A DNA stretch of 7,720 nt from Pseudomonadota bacterium (GTDB lineage: Bacteria > Pseudomonadota > Alphaproteobacteria > Rhizobiales > Hyphomicrobiaceae): positions 1 to 7,720 of the forward strand of contig JAEZBU010000010.1 in NCBI GenBank assembly GCA_023426855.1. The letters are read 5' to 3'. The translations under genes were made by a program, and so were the position numbers. A model generated the notes under the pieces. It did not search any database. It was given only the letters and a program-made list of their open reading frames with translations, and had not been told where the DNA came from. This document shows positions 1-7,314 of this stretch, piece by piece; positions within the stretch are counted from its first letter, which is position 1, and every line of letters starts with the position of its first letter.

Positions 1-424
1 CGGCGCCATGCGCGTGGCCATGGTACATGCCGAACAATGCGATCAGCGCGACGCCAATGGTAGTCGGGGCTTTGAATGCCACCGCGATGGCAAGGCCAAG
101 AACGACGACAGATGCCGCAATCGCCGGTTCGACCATCGGCAGTGCGATGCCACTATGGCCGAGGATGCCGCCAATGACCATGGCGCCGACGAATGCCGTG
201 GGCCAGATCCAGGTGCGCTGTCCGCCAACGATCGCGGCCCACAAACCCACGGCGATCATTGCGGCCAGATGGTCGAGGCCACCGAGGGGATGCAGAAACC
301 CGGTGAAGAACGTGCTGTGTGTGTGATCTCCAACGTGCGCCATTGCCGGTGACGCAATGGCCGTCATCAGGGCAGCCGTAGTCAGGCTGCCGGCGATGAT
401 GCGAGAGCGCTTGCAAGATATCAT
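1..424 (-). CDS. ureJ: HupE/UreJ family membrane protein, probable nickel transporter (partial, C-terminus beyond window)
   Basis: This gene starts with the ATG at 424-422 and stays open for 141 codons to the left edge, so only the N-terminal part is seen. The first 29 residues look like a signal peptide (basic start, hydrophobic stretch, ending in AMA before HVGDH). After it come three marks of the HupE/UreJ family: HPLGGLDHL at residues 45-53, GHSG at 89-92, and HGHAHG at 135-140. Hydrophobic segments lie near 54-68, 76-95 and 100-117. HupE/UreJ proteins are inner-membrane proteins associated with nickel supply to hydrogenase or urease; the histidines are the likely metal ligands. The start is supported by AGAGGAC a few bases upstream. 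It follows ureA by 33 bp on the same strand, so its partner here is urease, not hydrogenase. The symbol ureJ rests on this context; hupE would be the alternative name. Confidence 0.9.
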   Translation of the reverse strand, partial: MISCKRSRIIAGSLTTAALMTAIASPAMAHVGDHTHSTFFTGFLHPLGGLDHLAAMIAVGLWAAIVGGQRTWIWPTAFVGAMVIGGILGHSGIALPMVEPAIAASVVVLGLAIAVAFKAPTTIGVALIALFGMYHGHAHGA

Positions 425-457
425 ATCAGTCCTCTTGGCTTTGCTGCCGCGATGCAA

Positions 458-760
458 TCAGCGGATGGGTTCGTGAACGGTGACGAGCTTGGTGCCGTCG
501 GGAAACGTCGCTTCGACCTGAACATCGTGGATCATCTCGGCGATGCCGGGCATGACCTGGTCGCGGGTGATGACCTTGGCACCCTCGCGCATCAACTCGG
601 CCACCGAGCGTCCATCGCGCGCGCCCTCGACGACAAAATCCGTGATCAGCGCGACCGCCTCGGGGTGGTTCAGTTTCACGCCGCGCTCCAGTCGCTTGCG
701 CGCGACGATGGCCGCCATGGCGACCAGCAGTTTGTCCTTCTCACGAGGTGTCAGGTTCAT
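458..760 (-). CDS. ureA: Urease gamma subunit
   Basis: The product is 100 residues, the usual length of a free-standing bacterial urease gamma subunit. It begins MNLTPREKDKLLVAMAA, and carries ARKRLERGVKLNHPEA (residues 20-35) and the stretch MPGIAEMIHDVQVEATFPDG (70-89), all typical of UreA. Urease hydrolyses urea to ammonia and carbamate in the cytoplasm. UreA is structural: the nickel active site lies in UreC (alpha), and UreA packs around the UreB/UreC core. The gene lies 22 bp after ureD and 33 bp before the hupE/ureJ-type gene. The ribosome binding site is weak (a GAGAAG-type purine run), suggesting reliance on translation from ureD. Subunits beta and alpha are not in the window and should lie to the left, beyond the partial gene at 1-424. 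Confidence 0.97.
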   Translation of the reverse strand: MNLTPREKDKLLVAMAAIVARKRLERGVKLNHPEAVALITDFVVEGARDGRSVAELMREGAKVITRDQVMPGIAEMIHDVQVEATFPDGTKLVTVHEPIR

Positions 761-782
761 GCGGTTTCTTCTCGTTGAGCTG

Positions 783-1646
783 TCAGTGGGCCCACGCCCG
801 TGGGACGAGGCGCGGCGTCAGGGCTTGGACGGCGCGTTGAAGGGCTTGGTGTGTTTCGGTAAGGCCGCCGGCCAGCACGCGCACGATGAGCATGCCGTTC
901 CAAGCGCTGACGCCGTGCAAAGCGCGCGCCCCATCCAGGGCGATGCGTACGGCGTCTCGCAAGTCTTCTGCATCGGGGCTGACGTAGAGCAGTAGTCCGG
1001 TGCTGCGCGCGCTGGCCATCACCGCTGGCCGACGCATGGTCTCGTCGAGATTTCCATCGAGCCGCGTGGTTTCGGCGAACAGCAATCGGCCGTCGCGGCG
1101 CACGCGCCATACGTCGTGATAAAGCCCCGCGCCCATGGTTTCGCCACTGGCGATGCGGCCGAACACGGTGGCCTCCGCCATCAGCAATCGCGCGCTATCC
1201 GATACGTCGACGTCGAAGCGTCGGATCAAGCGCGAGCCGGAAAACAGGATGGTGGCTTGCGGCAGCCACGACAGCGACGCGCCCGTGTCAGCGCGCAGGC
1301 GCACGTCGATTTCGGTCGGCGTGCCGAGGCTGCGATAAATGCGTTCGGCGGTGGCGGTGGAGAAGGCAACTTCAGCGCGCGCATTGGCTACCACGTCGAA
1401 GCTGACCCGGTCGCCGCCCGCGACACCGCCGCCGGTGTTGATGACGACCGGTTCGAGAACGGAGCCTACCGCCGTAGGAAACTTGATGCGATAGCCGCCG
1501 CGCTCGTCGAGATCGACAATCCGCGTGCGGTCGCCCACACGCGCGCACGTAAGTGCGGCCCGCCCGGTTGCGCGGACGGGCGCCATCCTATCGGCCAGCG
1601 CGATCGCGCTGTCGGATGCGTCAGACGACGAGCCGGCGACGGACAT
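783..1646 (-). CDS. ureD: Urease accessory protein UreD (UreH), nickel-insertion scaffold
   Basis: UreD binds apo-urease and, with UreF and UreG, forms the complex that delivers nickel to the active site. Family marks seen here are INTGGGVAGGDR (residues 69-80), LPQATILFSGSRL (128-140) and FGRIASGE (163-170). The start is uncertain. The frame stays open to a GTG at 1667, but I prefer the ATG at 1646, which has GGAAG just upstream and gives 287 residues, about normal for the family. It overlaps the end of urtE by 26 bp. A third ATG at 1586 would remove the overlap and cost 20 residues. The residue after LPQ is Ala (131), where I expect Glu or another polar residue in most homologues; this is from memory. 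The gene directly links the urea transporter genes to the urease genes. Confidence 0.93.
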   Translation of the reverse strand: MSVAGSSSDASDSAIALADRMAPVRATGRAALTCARVGDRTRIVDLDERGGYRIKFPTAVGSVLEPVVINTGGGVAGGDRVSFDVVANARAEVAFSTATAERIYRSLGTPTEIDVRLRADTGASLSWLPQATILFSGSRLIRRFDVDVSDSARLLMAEATVFGRIASGETMGAGLYHDVWRVRRDGRLLFAETTRLDGNLDETMRRPAVMASARSTGLLLYVSPDAEDLRDAVRIALDGARALHGVSAWNGMLIVRVLAGGLTETHQALQRAVQALTPRLVPRAWAH

Positions 1647-2316
1647 CAGCTTCCACCATCTCCGCACGCGTGCCGCTGAGCACGATCTGCCCGCGCTCCA
1701 TCACCGCGTAGCGGTCGGCCAGATCGCGGGCGAATTCGAAATACTGCTCGACCAGCACGATGGCCATTTGCCCCTTCTTGCGCAAATAGTCGATGGCACG
1801 TCCGATGTCCTTGATGATCGACGGCTGAATGCCTTCGGTCGGCTCGTCGAGGATCAGCAGGCGCGGCTTCATCACCAGTGCGCGGGCAATGGCAAGCTGC
1901 TGTTGCTGGCCGCCGGAAAGATCGCCGCCGCGGCGGTTCATCATCGTTTTCAGCACGGGGAAGAGCTCGAAAATTTCCTCTTCGACGACCCGCTCGGCAC
2001 GTTTCAGAACAGCAAATCCCGTCTGCAGGTTTTCGCGCACCGTCAGTAGCGGGAAGATCTCCCGGCCCTGGGGCACCAAAGCGATGCCGCGGCGTGCACG
2101 TTCATAAGGCGGCAGCGGCGTGATCGGCTCGGCTTCCCATTCGATCTGTCCGGAGGCCACGCGATGATGTCCGGCAATCGCGCGCAACAGGCTGGTCTTG
2201 CCGACACCGTTGCGGCCGAGAACCGACATCACTTCGCCGGTTCGCGCTTCCAGTGACACGCCGCGCAACGCTTGCGCCGCGCCATAATAGAGATCGATCT
2301 GTTCGACTTTCAGCAT
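1621..2316 (-). CDS. urtE: Urea ABC transporter ATP-binding protein UrtE (LivF-like)
   Basis: This is one of the two cytoplasmic ATPases that drive urea import through UrtB/UrtC. The 231-residue product is a single ABC domain of usual UrtE length. Walker A is GRNGVGKT (34-41), the Q-loop glutamine is Q83 in VPQGREIF, the signature is LSGGQ (133-137), and Walker B is LLILDEP (153-159) followed by TEGIQPS. The segment LVEQYFEFARDLADRYAVME (188-207) is characteristic of UrtE. In it the position normally held by the H-loop histidine is Gln (Q191), which is also the rule in LivF relatives, so it is not a defect. The ATG at 2316 lies 16 bp after the urtD stop with GAGGA upstream. The 3' end overlaps the preferred ureD start, which suggests translational coupling. 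Confidence 0.97.
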   Translation of the reverse strand: MLKVEQIDLYYGAAQALRGVSLEARTGEVMSVLGRNGVGKTSLLRAIAGHHRVASGQIEWEAEPITPLPPYERARRGIALVPQGREIFPLLTVRENLQTGFAVLKRAERVVEEEIFELFPVLKTMMNRRGGDLSGGQQQQLAIARALVMKPRLLILDEPTEGIQPSIIKDIGRAIDYLRKKGQMAIVLVEQYFEFARDLADRYAVMERGQIVLSGTRAEMVEADVRRRLVV

Positions 2317-2332
2317 GGTGTCCGATCCTCGC

Positions 2333-3112
2333 TCATCGGCCCAGATAGACTTCGATCACGCGCGGATTGACTGAAACGGCATCGATACTGCCCTCCGCCA
2401 GAACTGATCCTTCGTGCAGACACGTCACCTTGACGCCGAGCGCGCGCACGAAGGCCATATCGTGCTCGACCACGACAACGGAGTGATCCGCCGAAATCCG
2501 CTTCAGCAATTCGGCAGTGGCTTCCGTTTCCGCGTCCGTCATGCCGGCGACCGGTTCGTCGACCAGCAGAAGCTTCGGGTCCTGGGCTAGCAGCATGCCG
2601 ATTTCGAGCCACTGCTTCTGCCCGTGACTGAGCGTTCCGGCGAGCGCATCGCGCAATGCCGCCAGCCCGACCGTGCCCAGGATATCGTCGATGCGCTCGG
2701 CATCCGCAGACGGAATGCCCCAGAGCATGTTGGCGCGGACGCCGCGATCGTTCTTGAGCGCGAGGAGGATGTTGTCCTCGACGGTGTGATGCTCAAAGAT
2801 GGTCGGTTTCTGGAATTTGCGGCCGATTCCGAGGTTGGCGATCTTGTCCTCGTCCAATAGCGTCAGGTCGACGCCGTGGTCGAAAACCACCTCGCCCTTG
2901 TCCGGGCGCGTCTTCCCGGTGATCACGTCCATCATCGTGGTTTTGCCCGCCCCATTGGGGCCGATGATGGCGCGCATTTCCCCCGGCTCGATTTGCAGCG
3001 ACAGATTGTTCAGCGCACGGAAGCCGTCGAACGTCACCGTCACGCCGTCGAGATACAACAGGCTTGGTGTCAGTTGCGGCGGGGCGTCGCCCTGGACGAC
3101 GATCTCGTTCAT
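2333..3112 (-). CDS. urtD: Urea ABC transporter ATP-binding protein UrtD (LivG-like)
   Basis: This is the second ATPase of the urea importer, 259 residues long. About 20 residues precede the ABC domain, which is common in UrtD. Walker A is GPNGAGKT (51-58), the Q-loop is Q101 in GRKFQKPTIFEHHTV, the signature is LSHGQ (161-165, with His in place of the usual third-position Gly, and GQKQWLEI following, typical of UrtD), Walker B is LLLVDEP (181-187), and the H-loop histidine is H217 in VVVVEHDMAF. All catalytic motifs are present, so the protein should hydrolyse ATP. The start ATG at 3112 has an excellent Shine-Dalgarno (AGGAGG, six bases upstream) that overlaps the urtC stop codon in the string TAGGAGG, with only 9 bp between the genes. 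It should pair with UrtE as a heterodimer under UrtB/UrtC. Confidence 0.97.
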   Translation of the reverse strand: MNEIVVQGDAPPQLTPSLLYLDGVTVTFDGFRALNNLSLQIEPGEMRAIIGPNGAGKTTMMDVITGKTRPDKGEVVFDHGVDLTLLDEDKIANLGIGRKFQKPTIFEHHTVEDNILLALKNDRGVRANMLWGIPSADAERIDDILGTVGLAALRDALAGTLSHGQKQWLEIGMLLAQDPKLLLVDEPVAGMTDAETEATAELLKRISADHSVVVVEHDMAFVRALGVKVTCLHEGSVLAEGSIDAVSVNPRVIEVYLGR

Positions 3113-3121
3113 GCGTGCCTC

Positions 3122-4270
3122 CTATTCCGCCGGTTGTTCGGCTGGACGGGGAGCGTACTCCTTGGCCGGCGTTTCCTTGCGCCGCCGTCCCAGCCAGTCG
3201 CCGAGCGTTCCGAGGATGCCTTTCGGCAGGAAGATGGTCACCAGCACGAACAGCGCGCCGAGCGCGAACAGCCAGTACGGCGCCAGGAGTCCCGTTGTGA
3301 ACGTCGTTTTGGCGAAGTTGACCAGCACCGCACCAAGCGCCGCGCCCGCCAGTGTTCCGCGGCCGCCCACCGCGACCCAGATCACCACTTCGATCGAGTT
3401 CGCCGGGGCGAATTCGCTCGGATTGATGATGCCGACCTGCGGCACGTACAGCGCGCCCGCGATCCCCGCCATCACCGCCGACACCGTGAACACGAATGTC
3501 TTGTAGTTCTCCACCCGGTAGCCAAGGAAGCGCGTCCGGCTCTCCGCGTCGCGGATCGAGATCAGCACCTTGCCCAGCCTTGATCCGACGATCGCGCGCG
3601 CGACCAAGTACCCGAGCGCCAGCGCCATTGCGGAGGCCGAGAACAATGCCGCGCGAGTCGTCTCGGCTTGCACCGAGAAACCCAGAATGTCCTTGAAGTC
3701 GGTCAGGCCGTTGTTGCCGCCGAAGCCCATGTCGTTGCGGAAGAACGCCAGCAGCAGCGCGTACGTCATCGCCTGCGTTATGATCGACAGGTAGACGCCC
3801 GTCACGCGGCTGCGGAAGGCGAACCACCCGAACACGAATGCGAGGACGCCTGGGACGAGAGCGACCATCAGGAACGCAAACCAGGCTTGATCGAAACCAT
3901 ACCAGAACCATGGCAACTCTTTCCAATTTAGGAACACCATAAAGTCGGGCAGCTCGGGATGTCCGTAGACGCCGCGGGTGCCGATCTGGCGCATCAGGTA
4001 CATGCCCATCGCGTAGCCGCCGAGCGCGAAGAACGCGCCGTGGCCGAGCGAAAGGATGCCGCAATAGCCCCACACGAGATCCAGAGATAGCGCGAGCAGC
4101 GCGAAGCAGAGGTACTTGCCCCACACCGCCATGGTGGCGCTGGAGACATGCAACGGCGAGGTCTCGGGCATTGTCAGATGCAGCAGCGGTACGATGACGG
4201 CCGCGCCCAGCACGATGGCCAGAAACCATTTCGCCCAGGCATCGCCAGCAAGGATTGCGCGCGAGATCAT
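3122..4270 (-). CDS. urtC: Urea ABC transporter permease UrtC (LivM-like)
   Basis: UrtC forms half of the inner-membrane channel for urea. The product is 382 residues, close to family length, with many hydrophobic segments (for example 15-31, 53-66, 131-150, 163-177, 208-227, 258-276, 292-317 and 333-348). LivM-type marks are LVWGYCGILSLGHGAFFALG (65-84), FGGNNGLTDF (183-192) and the cytoplasmic coupling stretch RLGKVLISIRDAESRTRFLG (231-250), which should contact the ATPases. The open frame extends upstream to 4435, but that part overlaps urtB in another frame and reads as non-membrane, Arg-rich sequence. The ATG at 4270 is chosen because it overlaps the urtB stop in an ATGA string, the classic sign of translational coupling; its Shine-Dalgarno is weak. 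The C-terminal tail after residue 361 is charged and Pro/Glu-rich and probably cytoplasmic. Confidence 0.97.
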   Translation of the reverse strand: MISRAILAGDAWAKWFLAIVLGAAVIVPLLHLTMPETSPLHVSSATMAVWGKYLCFALLALSLDLVWGYCGILSLGHGAFFALGGYAMGMYLMRQIGTRGVYGHPELPDFMVFLNWKELPWFWYGFDQAWFAFLMVALVPGVLAFVFGWFAFRSRVTGVYLSIITQAMTYALLLAFFRNDMGFGGNNGLTDFKDILGFSVQAETTRAALFSASAMALALGYLVARAIVGSRLGKVLISIRDAESRTRFLGYRVENYKTFVFTVSAVMAGIAGALYVPQVGIINPSEFAPANSIEVVIWVAVGGRGTLAGAALGAVLVNFAKTTFTTGLLAPYWLFALGALFVLVTIFLPKGILGTLGDWLGRRRKETPAKEYAPRPAEQPAE

Positions 4271-5892
4271 GCTTCGACCGCCCTTCCCTTCAGCGCGAAC
4301 AGTCCGCGCGGCCGTTTCTGCGTGAACAGGATGATGGCGACGAGCAGCAGGATCTTGCCGAGCACCGCGCCGGCGTAAGGTTCGAGCAGCTTGTTGGCGA
4401 CGCCGAGCGACAGTGCACCGACCAGCGTGCCCCACAGATTGCCGACGCCGCCGAACACCACGACCAGGAAGCTGTCGATGATGTAGCTCTGGCCGAGGTT
4501 GGGGCTGACGTTATCGATCTGTGACAGCGCCACGCCTGCTAGTCCGGCGACCCCGGATCCGAGCCCGAAGGTCAGCGCATCGACACGCCCGGTTGGAATG
4601 CCCATCGAGGCCGCCATCCGCCGGTTCTGCGTCACCGCACGCATCTGCAACCCGAGCGGCGTGAAGCGCAGTGTCAGTAGCAATCCGGCGAAGATGATGC
4701 CGGCGAAAATCACGATGTAGAGTCGGTTCCAGGTGATCGCCATTTCGCCGATCTGAAACGCGCCCGACATGAACTGCGGAGTGCCGACTTCGCGGTTGGT
4801 CGGCCCGAAGGCCGTGCGTACCGTTTGCTGCAAGATCAAGCTGATGCCCCACGTCGCGAGCAGTGTTTCCAGCGGCCGGCCGTAGAGAAAGCGAATGACG
4901 CCGCGTTCCATCGCGACACCAACGGCGCCTGCCACCAGGAATGCCAGCGGAATGGCGATGGCGAGCGAATAGTCGAACAGGCCCGGCGCGCTGGTGCGGA
5001 TGATCTCCTGCACCACGAACGTCGTGTAGGCGCCGAGCATCACCATCTCGCCATGCGCCATGTTGATAACGCCCATGACGCCGAACGTGATCGCGAGACC
5101 GATGGCTGCAAGCAGTAGTACCGAGCCGAGCGACAGGCCGTACCACAGGTTTTGCGCCATGCCCCACATGGCGAGCCGCTGTTCGACGTCGGCGATTGCC
5201 GCGTCCGCGGCCTTGCGCACCGGCTCGGCAGTGTTGGCGGAGAGATTTTTCAGAATGGCCAGTGCGTCGCGATTGCCGCGATCGGCCAACGTCTGCACGG
5301 CCGCGATGCGTGCTTCCGGGCTGGCATCGGCTTGCGTCACCACGATGCCGGCGCGCGCCAGTTCCATGGTCGATTTGATGTTCGGATCGGCCTCGCGGGC
5401 AATCGCGGCTTCGATGGCGGACAGCGAACTCGGATCGCGTGCGCGCAATACGGCGGCTGCGGCTTCGGCGCGACGGGCCGGATCGGGGCTCATGATGCTG
5501 AGCGCGCCGGCGGCGGCCTGGATCGCGGAACGCACGCGATTATTCACCCGCGCTGTGGACAAGTCGGCCGGCGGATTGCTGACGACCTCGCCTGTACGGG
5601 CGTCATGTACCACGCCACCCGCGGTGCGATAGAAGATAGCCTTGCTGGCGTTGTCGATGAGAAGGCGCCGGTCGGCCAATGCGTCGATTAGGGTTCCGGC
5701 ATGCGGCGCGCCGGAGCGGACGACGTGATCGATCGCCGTGATCGTGTCGCCGAAGCTATCGGCGGCGAACAGTTCGACGGCTTTATCGAGATCGGCATTC
5801 TGGGAGCGCGCACTTTGCGGCGCGCAGATAATCGATAGGACAGCCAGAAATGCCAACGGCCAGGCCAGCCAGATGCTGCGCGATGCGCTCAT
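4267..5892 (-). CDS. urtB: Urea ABC transporter permease UrtB with N-terminal periplasmic domain (LivH-like)
   Basis: UrtB is the other channel subunit. The product is 541 residues in two parts. Residues 1-31 look like a signal peptide (hydrophobic 8-24, then APQSARSQ). Residues 32 to about 245 are soluble, Ala-rich and helical, with HEAT-like units such as SPEARIAAVQTLADRGNRDA (191-210) and SANTAEPVRKAADAAIADVE (218-237). From about 248 on, the LivH-type membrane domain follows: GLAITFGVMGVINMAHGEMV (265-284), FGPTNREVGTPQFMSG (362-377), a coupling stretch GLQMRAVTQNRRMAASMGIP (414-433), and VVVFGGVGNLWGTLVGALSL (477-496). The frame is open upstream to 6138, inside urtA, but the ATG at 5892 has GAGGAC upstream and begins the signal peptide. 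The extended form is common in proteobacterial UrtB; the role of the soluble domain is unknown to me. It overlaps urtC by 4 bp. Confidence 0.96.
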   Translation of the reverse strand: MSASRSIWLAWPLAFLAVLSIICAPQSARSQNADLDKAVELFAADSFGDTITAIDHVVRSGAPHAGTLIDALADRRLLIDNASKAIFYRTAGGVVHDARTGEVVSNPPADLSTARVNNRVRSAIQAAAGALSIMSPDPARRAEAAAAVLRARDPSSLSAIEAAIAREADPNIKSTMELARAGIVVTQADASPEARIAAVQTLADRGNRDALAILKNLSANTAEPVRKAADAAIADVEQRLAMWGMAQNLWYGLSLGSVLLLAAIGLAITFGVMGVINMAHGEMVMLGAYTTFVVQEIIRTSAPGLFDYSLAIAIPLAFLVAGAVGVAMERGVIRFLYGRPLETLLATWGISLILQQTVRTAFGPTNREVGTPQFMSGAFQIGEMAITWNRLYIVIFAGIIFAGLLLTLRFTPLGLQMRAVTQNRRMAASMGIPTGRVDALTFGLGSGVAGLAGVALSQIDNVSPNLGQSYIIDSFLVVVFGGVGNLWGTLVGALSLGVANKLLEPYAGAVLGKILLLVAIILFTQKRPRGLFALKGRAVEA

Positions 5893-5926
5893 GCTTGTCC
5901 TCGGGTTGGAGCCTGGATGGTGGTGG

Positions 5927-5956
5927 GGCGCGGCGATGTCTGATGGCCGCCGCGCC
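5927..5956 (-). promoter_or_regulatory. GC-rich hairpin between urtA and urtB, possible mRNA stabiliser or partial attenuator
   Basis: The 91-bp gap between urtA and urtB contains a perfect 9-bp inverted repeat, GGCGCGGCG (5927-5935) and CGCCGCGCC (5948-5956), separated by 12 bases. In the urtA-urtB transcript it would fold into a very stable hairpin starting 27 bases after the urtA stop codon. No U-run follows, so it is not a standard intrinsic terminator. In other ABC operons such structures after the binding-protein gene protect its mRNA and keep its level above that of the permease genes. That role is inferred here. Confidence 0.55.
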
Positions 5957-5983
5957 GGATTTCCTAGACGGGCTGTCGGAGGC

Positions 5984-7276
5984 TCAAGCGCCGCACTTGC
6001 CGGTCTTGGTGTTGAAGTTGCCGCACTTCTTATCGACCCAGTCGGCCTCGAGGTCCTTGGAACCTTCGAGGTGATCGGTCCAGGCGTCGCCGGCCACCAG
6101 ACCCTTGGTCTGCCACACCACGTCGAACTGGCCGTCACCCATGATCTCGCCGATCAGCACCGGTTTGGTGATGTGATGGTTCGGCAGCATCTTGGATATG
6201 CCGCCGGTCAGGTTCGGTACCTCGATGCCGACGATCGCATCGATGACCTTGTCGGGATCGGTGGTCTTGGCCTTTTCGACTGCCTTGACCCACATGTTGA
6301 AGCCGATGACGTGCGCTTCCATCGGATCGTTGGTCACGCGCTTCGGGTTCTTGGTGAAGACCTTCCATTTTTCGATGAAGGCGGCGTTGTCCTTGTTCTC
6401 GACCGACTGGAAGTAGTTCCAGGCGGCGAGATGGCCAACGAGATCCTTGGTGTCGATGCCGGCCAGTTCTTCCTCGCCGACCGAGAAGGCGACGACCGGG
6501 ATGTCGGTGGCCTTGATGCCCTGGTTGGACAGTTCCTTATAGAATGGAACGTTGGCGTCGCCGTTGATCGTCGAAACCACGGCGGTTTTCTTGCCGGCCG
6601 CGCCGAACTTCTTGATGTCGGAGACGATCGTCTGCCAGTCGGAATGTCCGAACGGCGTGTAGTTGATCATGATGTCCTCGGCGGCGACGCCCTTGGACTT
6701 CAGGTAGGCTTCGAGGATGCGGTTGGTGGTGCGCGGATAGACGTAGTCGGTGCCGGCCAGTACCCAACGCTTCACCTCGCCGCCGTCCTTGCTCATCAGG
6801 TAGTCGACGGCGGGGATGGCCTGCTGGTTCGGGGCGGCGCCGGTGTAGAAGACGTTGCGCTCGCTCTCTTCACCCTCGTACTGGACGGGGTAGAAGAGGA
6901 TGTTGTTCAGTTCCTTGAAGACCGGCAGCACGGACTTGCGCGACACGCTGGTCCAGCAGCCGAAGGTGGCCGCAACCTTGTGCTGGGAGATCAGCTCGCG
7001 GGCCTTTTCGGCGAACAGCGGCCAGTTGGACGCCGGGTCGACGACGACAGCTTCGAGCTTCTTGCCGAGCAGTCCGCCCTTTTTGTTCTGCTCCTCGATC
7101 AGCATCAGCATGACGTCCTTCAGGGTTGTCTCACTGATCGCCATCGTTCCCGACAGCGAGTGAAGAATACCGACCTTGATGGTGTCCTGCGCTTGGGCAG
7201 GTGCGCCGGCCGTCGCGGCAAGCGCGACCAAGCCGACCGCTCCGTGCAGCACGCGTTTGACGAGTGTTAGGCTCAT
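5984..7276 (-). CDS. urtA: Urea ABC transporter substrate-binding protein UrtA
   Basis: UrtA is the periplasmic urea receptor of the transporter. The product is 430 residues. A Sec signal peptide is clear: basic start (VKR), hydrophobic stretch 13-23, and an AQA site giving cleavage after Ala29 before QDTIKVG. The mature protein is of the type I (LivJ/AmiC-like) fold family: DTIKVGILHSLSGTMAISET (31-50), FGCWTSVSRKSVLPVF (105-120), NVFYTGAAPNQQAIPAVDYL (141-160), and TNDPMEAHVIGFNMWVKAVE (315-334). Two cysteines near the C-terminus (C418 and C428) could form a disulfide. The ATG at 7276 is chosen because AAGGAG lies 7 bases upstream. The frame runs on to a TTG at 7318, but that TTG is part of the sigma-54 -12 element, so the longer form would not be transcribed. 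Being first in the operon with the best ribosome binding site fits a need for excess binding protein. Confidence 0.97.
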   Translation of the reverse strand: MSLTLVKRVLHGAVGLVALAATAGAPAQAQDTIKVGILHSLSGTMAISETTLKDVMLMLIEEQNKKGGLLGKKLEAVVVDPASNWPLFAEKARELISQHKVAATFGCWTSVSRKSVLPVFKELNNILFYPVQYEGEESERNVFYTGAAPNQQAIPAVDYLMSKDGGEVKRWVLAGTDYVYPRTTNRILEAYLKSKGVAAEDIMINYTPFGHSDWQTIVSDIKKFGAAGKKTAVVSTINGDANVPFYKELSNQGIKATDIPVVAFSVGEEELAGIDTKDLVGHLAAWNYFQSVENKDNAAFIEKWKVFTKNPKRVTNDPMEAHVIGFNMWVKAVEKAKTTDPDKVIDAIVGIEVPNLTGGISKMLPNHHITKPVLIGEIMGDGQFDVVWQTKGLVAGDAWTDHLEGSKDLEADWVDKKCGNFNTKTGKCGA

Positions 7277-7314
7277 AAAGACACTCCTTGAATGCATCCA
7301 CGCTGTTAACCAGC

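Noticed and set aside
153..416. An 87-codon minus-strand frame within the HupE/UreJ-type gene
   Set aside because: It is a shifted frame; the frame starting at 424 carries the HPLGGLDHL, GHSG and HGHAHG motifs.
2793..4229. A 478-codon minus-strand frame shifted against urtC and the start of urtD
   Set aside because: It is Arg/Gly-rich with no domain and lies wholly over urtC and urtD, which have strong family motifs and well-placed starts in other frames.
4271..4435. 55-residue N-terminal extension of UrtC
   Set aside because: It overlaps the urtB C-terminus in another frame, is Arg-rich and non-membrane, while the ATG at 4270 gives a normal-length UrtC and the ATGA overlap.
5893..6138. 82-residue N-terminal extension of UrtB
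   Set aside because: It runs across the intergenic hairpin and into urtA; the ATG at 5892 has a ribosome binding site and begins a signal peptide.
5738..7270. A 510-codon open frame on the plus strand opposite urtA and the start of urtB
   Set aside because: It is antisense to two clear genes, its composition (rich in Asp, Val, Gly, Leu and Arg) is what high-GC codon bias produces on the opposite strand, and it shows no recognisable domain.
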